The position numbers were made by a program, and so were the translations under genes. The notes beneath the pieces were generated by a model, which was not told the DNA's origin, did no database searches, and was given only the letters and a program-made list of their open reading frames with translations. From the NCBI GenBank assembly GCA_023212725.1, contig JALBYF010000013.1, positions 186,001 through 250,000 on the forward strand: 64,000 nt of DNA. Reading direction: 5' to 3'. Below, in pieces: positions 53,611 through 64,000 of this stretch. The DNA is from Tranzscheliella williamsii. Lineage: Eukaryota > Basidiomycota > Ustilaginomycetes > Ustilaginales > Ustilaginaceae. Positions within the stretch are counted from its first letter, which is position 1; each line of letters begins with the position of its first letter.

Positions 53611-54328
53611 TACTTGACACGTTATAGCCAAAGCTTCCCCCAAGCTCGATGCTATGTTGCTCTCTCTGTAAACTTACTGAGGACAGTAACGTGAATGGCA
53701 CCTGATGCGCATCTAGATGAGCGGCGTGAGGCATGCGAAAGACGGTATAATAATGAATATATGGGAGGATGTCCTGAAGATGTGCCTGCTTCGAGGCATA
53801 AGCGGCGAATGCTCCGCTTTGGCTTCGGCCCTTTCCGCGATGAGAAACGGCATAGGCGACGGCTTTTCCGATCGGCAAGGACGTCCCATCCGTAAAAGGC
53901 ATGGCCTCAGGCGGCCAAGCCGCACCTTGGGTTGGCCGGTGCGGTCGGCCCGAAACTCTATCAGCGCCATGGCAGCCAAACTTCGGCATCATCCGTTAAG
54001 AAAGGGCATCAGAGTGCAGAGCATCACACTCTGTGTAAGAAAGCTCTATCAGGTCAGTTACGGCATCGGGCACAATTTGACACGGCCCGAACTATCATAC
54101 CATCAGTTCACAACTGGGTCCAAATCAAGATCAAACTTTGTCGCTTACCACGACTAGGACGGCGGCCGGCCGATAGCGACAGGCGCATGGAAGCAAAGCA
54201 CCCATCTGTCAGATATGATCACAAGGATCTAAACTCGCTTCAGATCAAGAATACAGAACTTCGGCAGCTGCCTGTTTTGTTCTGACGGGAGCCTGCCTCG
54301 CCCACCAACCAAGCGCAACAACTACCAA

Positions 54329-54336
54329 AGTGGGAA
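54329..54336 (+). promoter_or_regulatory. Candidate CSL-binding site AGTGGGAA
   Basis: This is the fourth copy, about 2.3 kb upstream of the CSL protein start codon. It is compatible with autoregulation but unproven. Confidence 0.22.
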
Positions 54337-54880
54337 GGTACCGACGTCAAGGTTTGGCTTAGACTAGCGGAAGAATTTCGGGGTTCCTGCTTTGGAACTG
54401 TGCGTCCTTACAGCCGATCTGCTGACTCCGTGCGTCAGGCTAGCCTCTTTCAGCGACACACCACGCAGCTCAGGCTAGCCGTCGATCAAGTTGAATGTCT
54501 TAGCGGGCAACATGGAACCTTCTCCCTGCTGCTGGTAGCTACTATTTCTAGGTCGCCGCTATGGAAGCAGACATTGCCAACTTGCCGGGCGAAAATACGG
54601 GCGGCCCCTGCAGATGTGTTAGGCCTTGTCTCAATTTCGGCGAATCGATCTAGCTTCAGCAGATGAGGAACCAGACGGATCGCTTAAGCGGAGGTCATGT
54701 AGCGAATCTAGCTTCGTCTGTCAGGTTCCGGTTGGGGTCTCTAGCAAGGTACATGCGCTAGCCCGCGGCTAAGAAGCCCCGCTGTACATCCTAATCATTC
54801 ATACCGCGATCAAGACCCTTGGTGGATGGAAATCCAACTCGAGTCGAACCCATCGCATCGATGCATGCGCAGGCGAAACC

Positions 54881-54896
54881 ATACAGTATACTGTAT
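54881..54896. repeat. 16-bp perfect palindrome
   Basis: ATACAGTATACTGTAT is identical to its own reverse complement. It could be a dimer-binding site or chance; nothing else marks it. Confidence 0.4.
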
Positions 54897-56614
54897 AGCT
54901 AATTTCGTAGGAAACGGCATAATTCAGCCAGCCGAAGCGTCGAAATTTGGGATTTGTTCTTGGTTTGAGTCGCACTAGTCGGGGGGTACGATATTAAATA
55001 TATAGTAATACCTCATCTGTACCGCTGCCTATCGGGAATATGCTGTAGATGTGCCTAGGAAATTTATAACTGTTCGTTTATATCAGTACGAGCTGGGGGT
55101 TATACAGCTGCTCCCTCAGTAAGGTGCGCTAGTGTGTTGGCGAGGCGATCCTGCATCCTTGTCTCGTCCTGTAGCCAAGCGCAGCTGTTACGCCGTCTGA
55201 CGGCCGTTGTGTTGCGGCGCCTAACTGGCATCCTGACGGGGACATGTGGTTGGGTTTGGATATTGCCGTGGGTGTCATCGCAGTGGGTCCGAGCAGAAGA
55301 GCAGAGTTATCGGTGAAGCGCGTTCCATCTGACAACCGTGATGGTTTCGGTGAGAGTCTGAGTGTTGAGCGCTCCGACATCTTCATCTTGCGCCAAGGCT
55401 ATCCATCACCTTTGCCGCCGCCTGCCCGCTCTGCCTGCCTGCCCTTGTCCCTTCCCCACATCCTTCGCATTCTCCCTACCACCTTTCATCTGCGGCATCC
55501 TTCTTCTTCACTCGCTGGCCCCCAACACATCTGCCTCTCGATTCAAACAGCTTGGTTCTGCCGTTTTCTTTTCCGCTAGCATATCTTTTACGCTTCGATC
55601 AGGCCTTGCTTTCCCGACCTTACTCTCACCTGCCCTGCCAAAAGACTCCCACCTGCCTACGACTACGACCCGCAAGCAGTCGCCTGGCTTGACAGCCCGT
55701 CCGCTTCATTTCCGAGCATAAGGCTAGCTCTCGCTTGCGGCTTCATTATCACGGCGTCGTCTCACACATCACCCCAGATCCTAATCAGGTGCCGTCGGTA
55801 TTCTGGGCCCTTGCTTCTCTCCGTGTCATCTCGTCTCCAAGCATCCTAACCCCTCGGCATTCTCTCATCACGGTTATCCTCGCATTCAGCTTTTCGCAAT
55901 CGATCTTCGACCTGGAGCGACACATCCGTACTTCAACAGAGCCGGCTGGCCATAGTTGTTCGCTCTTGCATCTGCTCCGACGCATCTTCTGGCACTTGCA
56001 TACTATCTCAATCACGACATCAGCGATTGCTTTTGCCTCGCTGGATATACGTCTCTGGAGGGCTATACATATCCACGACCTATTTTTCTTTCGGTCTGCT
56101 TCCACCTCGGTCACATCTGGATGCTAGCATCTTTGGCGTTGTAAGTAGACCTATAGTTTTGCCTGGATGGCTCAATACGCTTGTCTTATGAAGTGATCTC
56201 GGCGGCTCCGGCGGCTCCCATCTTTTAACCTTCTCCCCCTTCGCCATTGCCGCCGACTAAGGGCCCCTCGATGCTAACATACTATCCTCCTGCATTTTCC
56301 GATCGCCCCGCAGCATCGCCTTTGAGCCATTCCCCCCTCCGCCAGCGTGCCATCGCAGCGTCGATACCACACCCACTGTCCTGCCCATTCTTGTTGCCAA
56401 CGTTCTCTTCCGATACTCAGCGCTGATATCTATAGACGGCTCCGAGTGTTGCCTTACCGCATCGCGCACAAGGCGGTCACAACATTTTGGTCACAGCTGC
56501 CGACCCCATAAGAGGGAGCTAGCCTTGTCTCCTCAAAATCTCACGGCTGGACAGCTTTAAGAGTCGGACCGAGCAGGCTCGGCTCCATCGGTTTTGCCTG
56601 ATAACCAGGCCCAC

Positions 56615-59600
56615 ATGTTCCAACCCTCGTGGTCGCAAGAGGCTCAGGTGCCTTCGTCTCGTCCGCGTTCCGACGGAGAACGTCCCATGTCGCTTGATCC
56701 CGGCATGACCAGCTTTGATGCCCAACCACAGACACCAGCCTCTAATGATCAGCTACAGCGCCATCCTGACAACAGCTCCCACGTCAGCGCTACATCGCAG
56801 CATTTCGGTTACACGAACTCTGTCAGCTACAATCATGATCAGCCCAGCAACGCGTCGTACGCGCAGGCGTATTCGCTGCACCCTGCGGTCCAGACACAGG
56901 CTGGCACGTCTCACGCGGTCTATTCCTCGTGGCAACAGACATCCGACGCTCCATCGATGTTTGCTGCTGCTGGACTACAAATGGACGAAGGCACCCAACA
57001 CCCCTCGTACGGGGCAGCGGGATTGCCCTCAAAGGCACCTAGTGGTGAGATGATGGAGGTGATGGGCCCACCCTCCACGGATCTGGCGGACGGCCCTTCC
57101 AGTAGATCCCACGATCTCTATTTGGGAATGGGGCAAGCTGCACCTGTGATGCGTCCCGAATCATCCAGCGGCTCTCGGGATAGTGAAAGCTACATAACCG
57201 CTCACCCATATCATCAATCCACAAGTAAACAACCCGATCACGAATGGACTGGACAAATAGGGCAACCTAGCCAAACCTTGGATGACGGTTCTGCTTCTGC
57301 TTACATCACAGGGCTGCAACGATCACATAGGCCTACGGCTTTGAAGCTGGGTATGGCGCCCACCCCGGTCGAGGACCATAACACATTAGTGTATCAGCAT
57401 ACACAGTCGGCACCCATTCACTCGATCGCGGATGCCGGACAGCCCAGCGCTTCGACTCCACTCCCTTCTCAGGCAAGATTTGCACCTCTGCCACAACTCC
57501 AGCCATCTCCCTACAACGACCTAACTTCCAGTATCAAGCAGCAGCCCAACGACCTACGCCGACTAAAAACATCCTCAGCGCATACCTCTACGGGCCTGAT
57601 GCCTGCCTTCGGCTCCGATACCAACCCTGTCACTTGCGCGTCCACCTCACCAGGTCCGCCTGCATCGCATCCGCCCAGCAAGTATCCTCCACAGACACAT
57701 ACGCAAGGCTACAACTCGGCTGATTCCGCAAGTATCAGCGTACTGGCAGGGGGTCACGACAACTTTACTTTTAGTACGGGCCATTTGGGCGTTCCAGCTT
57801 CCCCAGGCTCGCCACTAAACTCGCAACTGGGTGTGCCCCAGAGCCCCAGCTCCACATTATCAGGAGCGTTCTCATCCCGTCCAGGCAGTCGTCCTGCTAG
57901 TCGAGGGCTCAAATCAGTGGCTAGTTTCAGCTCGTCCAGTGGTACAGGTCCAGGCTTAGCGAGCGACCTAGCTAGCGGTCGGCCGCGTTCGAGCTCGGGA
58001 GGTGGAATGAACGTACGCCCAGTATCCGCCCTGACAAGGACGACGAGCATGCAGAACGAGCTCGCGTCCCAAGCTTCGCAGTCTCAATCCGGTCTCACCC
58101 AGAGCCGCAGCGTGCAAAATTTCGGCCAATTGCAGAGTTCATCGACATCAAGGCCGTTGTCCAGCCCCCACCAGTCCGGTTTAGGAATGGAGCCTTGGAG
58201 TCCGCTCCATCAGCAATTGAGCAATTTTCACAGCTACCGTGGCCCCATGTCAGGGCCAGGTTTTCAAACACCTCAAATACAGCAATTTAGCCCCGCTTTA
58301 GCCTCTCCAGCGCACTCACAGTATTCCCCGCAAACGCACTTCAGTGGACATGCCCAGGGAGGGCTACCATTCTTTTCCCCGGTCACAGAAGGGGTCAATC
58401 ATTTTGGGTCGTCTGGTAGCCTTCACTCCGAAGGCTTCGACGTCGCTGGTTACAGTGAACAAAGGCTGTCGGCTGCTTTGGCGGCCAGTGCGTCTATAAG
58501 CGGTGACGCGCACACGCATAACCAGCACGAAGGACATAGCACTCCCACTATTATGGAGGAGGAGGAAGATGGGGGTGCCGGCTATGGTCAGGGAAGTCAG
58601 CCGGTCAGGACCACTCAGTCCAATCGTTCTACGGAAGCGTCTTCTCAGCATCATCAACAGGAACAGCAACAGGCATTCATACAGCATTCGCAACTAGATC
58701 ACATCCAGGGAATGCAGTCAAGTGCAGAACTTCCGCCTTTCCGCGGGCAAATGCCATATCCGCCCAATATGCGCCCAAGCATGTATCAGCATATCTCCAT
58801 GAGCGAGATGAACCAGCTCCGTCAAGTCCATGGGATCAGTGCATCCGATCGCAGCTTGGGCGACTGCTCCTCTTTCATTGAGGATTACATCCGCCAGTAC
58901 ATTTCCATTCCCAGTCGGTTAGGACTCGGCGAGAGAAACGTGCTGATCATGACAACAAAAGTAGCTCAGAAAAGCTATGGAGCCGAGAAACGCTTCCTCT
59001 GTCCACCGCCGTTGGTGATCCTGATCGGTAGTAGCTGGTGGAATGTATGCCCAGTATCGACGCGACCTTCGCCTTTATCTCCCCATGGCTCTGCCGAAAT
59101 TGGCGAGGTCCCGACGGTTCTCTCACCTCCTCGGGTGACAATCAACATCAGCGGCGAACAGGGCGTCCAAGATGGCGCCCTGGAGTGGGCATCTAGTAGC
59201 GGCAGGCTCATCGATGTTGGCAACCCGTCGTCGGAAATGGCCATATCTGGCAGATGTATTGGCAAGCAGTTATATATTTCGGATATCGACGAAAAGCGAC
59301 GTCACGTCGAAGCTCTCGTCTCCATCAGTGTTCCTGGATCCTCGCCGGCGGATCGCAGGTTGCTGGGAACTTTCCCGAGTCGGCCGATCAAGGTGATCAG
59401 TAAACCAAGCAAGAAAAGACAGTCGTCGCGAAATACAGAGCTGTGCGTCAATCACGGCTCTGTCATTTCCCTCTTCCACCGCTTACGTTCGCAGACGGTA
59501 TCAACTCGCTACTTGTGCGTGTCAGGAGCGCCATCCTGGTTCAAAGGCTCTGACAATCAGCCTTTTCTCAATATGAATCCACGCGATTCCAAGGGACACG

Positions 59601-61072
59601 AGCCTCCATCTTGTTTTGTAGCTAAGATGTCGAGCTGGGATCCATTCATCATCTACCTTGTGGACCCCAAGAAACGAGCGGATGCGACGCCTGCTGAACC
59701 ATTACAACCTCCAGTGAAAGGATATCCTCCGCCTCCGCCAAACGCTCTTCCCACGACGGGTCTAACGAGCTCGCAGATGACGATCCACTACAATCAGCCT
59801 ATTGTGCTGCAGTGCCTCAACACCGCCGTGGTCAGTCCCGTCATGGTTGTCCGAAAAGTGGACAAGGGCACCACAGTACTGGGCGGGGCATCTGCTGGGT
59901 CTGCTGCCTCGATCTCTCGAGAAGCCTTTGGCGATCCGGTCTCGCAGTTGCATAAGATCGCTCTGGAGGTGCTCGAGGACTCTAACGTTCACATGCACCG
60001 ACCAGCTGGTGAAGCGGTTGAAACAATCTCGCCGGGCCTCAGCGGCCCGTTCTTGGCATGCCTGAACGAATCGGTTGGCATGCATCGGCCGAGCGAGCCG
60101 AGGAAATGGGTCACCAACAGCGTCTTTAGCGTCCCTTCGACTCCCACGACGCCAGTCACGCCGATGAACCTTGCGGCAGCCGAGGCAGCAGACATCGCGC
60201 AAAGTGGTTATCACACCATGAGCCCCACTTCGATGGCAGCTGCCTATGCCGCTGCACAGACGCGGTACTCGATGGCTGGTGCTAAGGGCGCCATGATGTC
60301 TCCTGCATCATCATTGACTTCGCATGACATGTCCGGCATGGAGCCACCACCCTCTTCGGATGGAGGCAAGGTGAAGCGTCCACGTCGCGTCTCCTCCTCT
60401 GTGGTTGTGCAACAGAAGGAGCGTGCCGCCGCCGCCGCTGCCAGTAAGAACCGGAAGCGTGGTCAATCGCTTTCTGTCGTGGGCATGCAGAACCAGGGAC
60501 TCTCAGAGATGGAGATTTTGCGGCGGACGGGATCGTACGCTGGATCGGTGACGTCGGACTCGTCAGCCGCTGGCAGTGTGGCTCCCGGTGCCATGTGGTC
60601 TGTCGAGGTGGCAGACTCGGACATATGGACCGTGGTAGGCACCGATATCGCCCGTCACTCATTTTACGTACCGCCGCAAGTGGTGGGTGGTCTTCAACCG
60701 CAAACGCCGGTGACAGACAGCAATATTGGGCATCTCATCACAGTACCTGCCCCGTCGCAGCCCATTACGCCAATCCCTATCCTGACCAACGTCGTGGCCC
60801 CGGGGCGGGACGGAAGGTCACCGATGCCTCCGAACCAGCCCAGCGACCAGGCTCCAAGCCTCGTCACACTACTGGGTGAGAACTTCCATCCCAACCTCTT
60901 CGTTTTCTTCGGAGATTGGAAAAGCACGCATGTCGAGATCCGATCGCGCCAGACCATTATATGCGCGCCGCCGCCGGCTCTCGATGCCGGCGTGCCGCGT
61001 GGTAGGGTTCCGCTCCTGATCGTCCGGCACGACGGCATCATCTTTCCCACCGACTTTCACTACCAGTGCTGA
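56615..61072 (+). CDS. CSL family transcription factor (Su(H)/CBF1/Cbf11-12-like)
   Basis: The start is the ATG at 56615; the open frame begins at a TTG at 56594. The product has 1,485 residues. The N-terminal 770 are Ser/Gln/Pro-rich and disordered. The Rel-homology-like N-terminal DNA-binding domain contains the diagnostic KVAQKSYGAEKRFLCPPP at about 783-800. The beta-trefoil domain includes LCVNHGSVISLFHRLRSQT (about 942), YLCVSGAPSWFKGS and SSWDPFIIYLVD (about 1010). A long insert (about 1160-1320) with AAAYAAAQ and a basic patch separates it from the C-terminal IPT/TIG domain (GENFHPNLFVFFGDWKS). Fungal CSL proteins bind GTGGGAA-type DNA without Notch. The long N-terminus resembles the Cbf12-type class F2. 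Confidence 0.95.
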   Translation: MFQPSWSQEAQVPSSRPRSDGERPMSLDPGMTSFDAQPQTPASNDQLQRHPDNSSHVSATSQHFGYTNSVSYNHDQPSNASYAQAYSLHPAVQTQAGTSHAVYSSWQQTSDAPSMFAAAGLQMDEGTQHPSYGAAGLPSKAPSGEMMEVMGPPSTDLADGPSSRSHDLYLGMGQAAPVMRPESSSGSRDSESYITAHPYHQSTSKQPDHEWTGQIGQPSQTLDDGSASAYITGLQRSHRPTALKLGMAPTPVEDHNTLVYQHTQSAPIHSIADAGQPSASTPLPSQARFAPLPQLQPSPYNDLTSSIKQQPNDLRRLKTSSAHTSTGLMPAFGSDTNPVTCASTSPGPPASHPPSKYPPQTHTQGYNSADSASISVLAGGHDNFTFSTGHLGVPASPGSPLNSQLGVPQSPSSTLSGAFSSRPGSRPASRGLKSVASFSSSSGTGPGLASDLASGRPRSSSGGGMNVRPVSALTRTTSMQNELASQASQSQSGLTQSRSVQNFGQLQSSSTSRPLSSPHQSGLGMEPWSPLHQQLSNFHSYRGPMSGPGFQTPQIQQFSPALASPAHSQYSPQTHFSGHAQGGLPFFSPVTEGVNHFGSSGSLHSEGFDVAGYSEQRLSAALAASASISGDAHTHNQHEGHSTPTIMEEEEDGGAGYGQGSQPVRTTQSNRSTEASSQHHQQEQQQAFIQHSQLDHIQGMQSSAELPPFRGQMPYPPNMRPSMYQHISMSEMNQLRQVHGISASDRSLGDCSSFIEDYIRQYISIPSRLGLGERNVLIMTTKVAQKSYGAEKRFLCPPPLVILIGSSWWNVCPVSTRPSPLSPHGSAEIGEVPTVLSPPRVTINISGEQGVQDGALEWASSSGRLIDVGNPSSEMAISGRCIGKQLYISDIDEKRRHVEALVSISVPGSSPADRRLLGTFPSRPIKVISKPSKKRQSSRNTELCVNHGSVISLFHRLRSQTVSTRYLCVSGAPSWFKGSDNQPFLNMNPRDSKGHEPPSCFVAKMSSWDPFIIYLVDPKKRADATPAEPLQPPVKGYPPPPPNALPTTGLTSSQMTIHYNQPIVLQCLNTAVVSPVMVVRKVDKGTTVLGGASAGSAASISREAFGDPVSQLHKIALEVLEDSNVHMHRPAGEAVETISPGLSGPFLACLNESVGMHRPSEPRKWVTNSVFSVPSTPTTPVTPMNLAAAEAADIAQSGYHTMSPTSMAAAYAAAQTRYSMAGAKGAMMSPASSLTSHDMSGMEPPPSSDGGKVKRPRRVSSSVVVQQKERAAAAAASKNRKRGQSLSVVGMQNQGLSEMEILRRTGSYAGSVTSDSSAAGSVAPGAMWSVEVADSDIWTVVGTDIARHSFYVPPQVVGGLQPQTPVTDSNIGHLITVPAPSQPITPIPILTNVVAPGRDGRSPMPPNQPSDQAPSLVTLLGENFHPNLFVFFGDWKSTHVEIRSRQTIICAPPPALDAGVPRGRVPLLIVRHDGIIFPTDFHYQC

Positions 61073-61638
61073 AGCCGCCGGCATCCACTCGCGCCTTCCT
61101 TCGCAGCAGACAGCTGTGCTACTTTCATTTTGTCTGGCAATCGACCAGTCCATCAGCCATTACCGGCTGCTCCATCTCGATACCAGTTTTCGCCATCGGG
61201 CTCCCATCCCTGGCGCCAAGGGAGCGTCCGCCGCTGCCTCTGCTGCTGGAGCGCAATTGGATGCCTTTTTCTCGCTCGCACCAGGGTTAGGAGTGTTCAT
61301 TGTGTCAGGACATTTGTATTTCGAGCTCTCTCATTCCTTGTACTCTTTTGCAATCCAGGTCAACCGTCACGATGTCATTTGACAGCTAGGTATCTAGCGG
61401 GCGAGCGAGCGAGCGATTCTGGTGGCCCAAGAATTCATGTACTGTATAGTGGTGTGACACCGACTCGGCCGACTGAGAGATGCGAATAAGAAGATTCAGC
61501 AGTGTGAGTGACGAGCTGCACGGACGCGGATGATAATAATAATAATGTCAGATCATGCTGGGACGACAGCGGCTTGGGTTGTGACCATCATTGTGACCAT
61601 CACTGCCGTTCAACAAACTATCGCAGGAGGCAGTCAAG
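61073..61638. other. Intergenic between the CSL gene and the hydrolase-b5 gene
   Basis: These 566 bases should contain the CSL 3' UTR and the promoter of the next gene. A short TAATAA tract occurs near 61532-61544. No further gene is supported. Confidence 0.5.
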
Positions 61639-63622
61639 ATGGCAGCAGCCGGGGCAACGAGGAAGCTCAAGGTTCTCATGGCACATGGCTACACAAGCAA
61701 CAGCTTCATTTTCTCGAAGCGTGCCGGGGCGATCCGCAAGGCGTGCCGAGGTAAGTTGTCCGATCGCCGCAGCGCTGCACTTTGCCGTACTGACGCCTGA
61801 TACGCCGCTGTTGAACGTGACAGATGTTGCCGACTTTACCTTTGTCAACGGCCCGCTGCTCGTCCAGCCGATTACTTCTGCCGGCGATCTCGATGGGCCC
61901 GACGCCGAAGATGGTAAGGTGGTTGACGAGTCGACGCCCCTCGAGGAGCAGCCGCGTGCATGGTGGAGAGCCGACAACGACGGCAATTACCTCGACTGGG
62001 ACACGACAATAGCCTACCTCAACGGCGTGCTCGAGCGCGATGGCCCCTTCGATGCCGTCTGGGGCTTCTCTCAGGGCGGCTGTCTCGCCGGCCTCCTTGC
62101 CGCCGGGTTCGAGCATCCGCAGCACATGCCCGGCCTGAAGCTGCCCGCCGGCCAGGGTCCCCTCCGCTTCGCCATCGCCGTGTCGGGCTTCAAGAGCCGC
62201 GATCCATCCCACCAAAAGCTCTTCTCTGCGCCGATCACAACCCCCGTCCTGCACGTCCTCGGTCGCGCCGACCAGATCGTCGACCTCGAGCTCTCCCAAA
62301 CACTCGTCGACGCCTGCAAGAACGCGCGCGTAGAGCAGCACGACGGCGGACACTCCTTGCCTTCCCAGTGAGTTCCCACACCGCCAGATGCCCCCGCTGC
62401 CGCCTCGGCGATTTATTGACGCACCGCTCTCTGCCCGCGCGCTCCAGAGCGGCTTGGAGGCATTTCTTCCGCGACTTCCTCGCCACTTTTGTCTCGGAGC
62501 CGTACGTGCCCAACGACATGTGGAAGACGATCCCCGGGCCCTCGGACCGGCCGCGAGGCGACACACCTGCCGGCTCGGGCACGGCCACGCCCAACCCGGA
62601 AACTGCGGGCACAGGCAGCACAGGCACCGACGCGGCCGCGACCGCGCCCCCCGCCACGGCGGCGCCCACGTCAGGTGAGAAAGACATCGACCCGTCCAAC
62701 CCGTCGCGCCTAGTACCTAAAAAGAAAGCGAACCAACCCTTTTTGGCGCATCAGAGATGGAAGGACGAGCAGGAGCTTCGGAGGCGCAAGGCAAAACTCG
62801 ACTCTAGCGCGGGCACTCTGGACGCCGGAGCAGAGCGAGACGAGCAGCCCACCGACCTTTCCGGGTTCTTGGGGTGGTTGATCAGACTGTTCCGGTACGC
62901 CATGATGGCCATCGCGCTCGTCATGGCGTCGGGACATTTTGTCGCTGGCGACGCGCTCTGGGGCTACAGGGGAAAGTACCTCAAGCTGAGGACTTACATG
63001 CCCGTGGGTACGGAAGATAAGCGCACCGATCCAAACCAACGCATGCTGACGCCGTGTTCGCCTTCCACTCCTGCCCGCAGTACCGTGAGAGGCTCTTTTC
63101 GCTGCCCGAACTCGCCCTCTACAACGGCAGAGACCCCAACAAGCCTCTCTACGTAAGTCGACTTTGTCTGCGATGGAAGCGGCCAAGCATCCGACTGACG
63201 GCCGTGTTTGCGCTTGGCTGTTTCGATGTGCTTCGGTGCGGTTGCGAGAGCAGCTTGCGATTCTGGGCGACGTATACGATGTCTCGGCCGGGCGGAGGAT
63301 CTACGGGCCCGGCGGAGGATATTCCTTCTTCAGCGGGCGGGACGCAAGCCGGGCGTACGTGACCGGCTGCTTCAAGACACACCTCACCTACGACATCCGC
63401 GACTTTGACGACAAGCAGATGAACGTAAGTGCCTCGTACTCACACTGTCGCCTGGCCGCAAGCTCGTCTCGGCTGACCGCGTCCCTGAACCGTCTGTTCT
63501 GCGCGCAACAGGATCTCGTTACCTGGAAGTCGTTCTACGACCGCCACAACGACTACTTCAAGGTCGGCCGCGTCGTCCTCCCCCCCATCGACCCCAGCAT
63601 CCCTGTACCCGAACCGTGTTAA
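61639..63622 (+). CDS. FSH1-type serine hydrolase fused in frame to a neuferricin-like cytochrome b5 protein
   Basis: Six exons give one continuous 521-residue frame: 61639-61750, 61824-62367, 62448-63003, 63081-63152, 63254-63424 and 63512-63622, with introns of 73, 80, 77, 101 and 87 nt. Residues 1-240 are an FSH1-family alpha/beta hydrolase: VLMAHGYTSNS, nucleophile Ser in WGFSQGG, Asp in LGRADQIVD and His in HDGGHSLPS, with the last helix in exon 3 (AAWRHFFRDFLATF). A Thr/Ala/Pro linker leads to FLAHQRWKDEQELRRRKAKL, a membrane segment and a b5-like heme/steroid-binding domain (LPELALYNG, LAILGDVYDVSAG, YGPGGGYSFFSGRDASRAYV), as in CYB5D2. The two parts may instead be two genes, with an unseen stop or a start at the ATG at 62518. 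Confidence 0.72.
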
Positions 63623-64000
63623 CCTTCCCGCTCGAACCGCACCGCTTCTAGACACGCGTGTGGCCTCGCAGTTGCGGGACAACGCTGTTCTGTTGGTCTG
63701 CATGGGTCCGGTTCAGCCAGACACGCAACGCGGGCTTGCAAAAACGCCCAACGACTGTTTCCAGACCGCTTAGCGTGGGGAAAGCGTCGCTCCCGCGAGT
63801 GTGGATCCAGGCGGTGTCTCTGCCATCGCTGTTCCTGCGGTTTACAGCTGTGTTAGTGTACGAGTGCAACAAAGGCGACAGAGTACAAATACACTGATTC
63901 GACAGGGGTGTGGCTGCGGCGGTCAGCGGTGGGGGATGGGCTGGTCGGGGGCATCGCGCAAGGCAGAACCGACGGTCTGTGCGGCGGAGGTGGTGGAGAC
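63623..64000. other. 3' flank and window end
   Basis: The last 378 bases follow the b5 stop codon. They contain short frames only and no recognisable gene. A neighbouring gene may begin beyond the window. Confidence 0.5.

Larger units (their letters stand above)
50497..56614. other. 6.1-kb gene-poor divergent interval
   Basis: This interval lies between the start codons of two divergent transcription-factor genes. I found no convincing protein, tRNA or transposon in it. Frames up to 183 codons exist but overlap on both strands and lack family features. It contains four copies of AGTGGGAA (either strand), a 16-bp perfect palindrome at 54881-54896 and an AT-rich patch near 54990-55010. A pyrimidine-rich 5' leader for the CSL gene is likely from about 55360. 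A donor-like GTAAGTAG at 56141 and an acceptor ACCAG at 56608 could bound a leader intron. Confidence 0.5.

Noticed and set aside
53543..54157. Frames of 146-149 codons on both strands in the gene-poor interval
   Set aside because: They overlap antisense to each other, lack domains and have no splice context.

Overview
The window looks like nuclear DNA from a basidiomycete fungus, most likely a smut-type member of Ustilaginomycotina. The support is moderately GC-rich DNA, compact genes with no or few short introns (about 50-110 nt, GT...AG), fungal families such as Zn2Cys6 regulators and Flc/TRP-like proteins, and a CSL (Su(H)/CBF1-type) protein, a family kept by basidiomycetes and fission yeast but absent from most other ascomycetes. 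The taxonomic call is inference; no marker gene was compared.

Layout. 1-1950: the end of an unrecognised coding region and an intron-containing tRNA-Gly(CCC). 1952-3133: a SIRT4-like sirtuin (-). 3380-11752: a complete 8,373-bp Mutator-like DNA transposon with perfect 80-bp terminal inverted repeats and a perfect 8-bp target duplication. It carries an intact MULE transposase and at least two paralogous Zn2Cys6-like cargo genes, all on the - strand. 11951-15634: splicing factor SF3B1 (-). 16281-17984: MYST acetyltransferase Esa1/Tip60 (+). 18582-20474: CNNM/Mam3-like transporter (-). 21285-23753: Flc/TRP-like membrane protein (-). 24911-25646: ankyrin protein (+). 25779-26954: RMI1 (-). 27743-29265: GPI3/PIG-A (-). 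29392-34716: THADA/Trm732 (-). 35105-36037: YIP1 (-). 36487-37371: NSA2 (+). 37580-39205: unknown protein (-). 39853-41063: ArfGAP (-). 41595-42413: possible Med11 (-). 43241-43930: signal peptidase subunit SPC3 (+). 44143-47781: large disordered AT-hook protein (-). 48343-50496: Zn2Cys6-PAS regulator (-). 50497-56614: a 6.1-kb gene-poor interval. 56615-61072: CSL transcription factor (+). 61639-63622: an apparent fusion of an FSH1-type serine hydrolase with a neuferricin-like cytochrome b5 protein (+).

Most of the window is conserved housekeeping sequence: splicing, chromatin acetylation, tRNA modification, GPI anchors, ER export, ribosome assembly. The accessory part is the transposon, inserted between the 3' end of SF3B1 and the 5' flank of the sirtuin gene. 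Its paralogous zinc-cluster cargo proteins share a basic N-terminal tract and a phase-1 intron, and they are the best candidate here for an undescribed system. Exon coordinates were built by hand from GT/AG signals, reading phase and family conservation. Several apparent open-frame starts are not ATG, and I moved those to the first sensible ATG.
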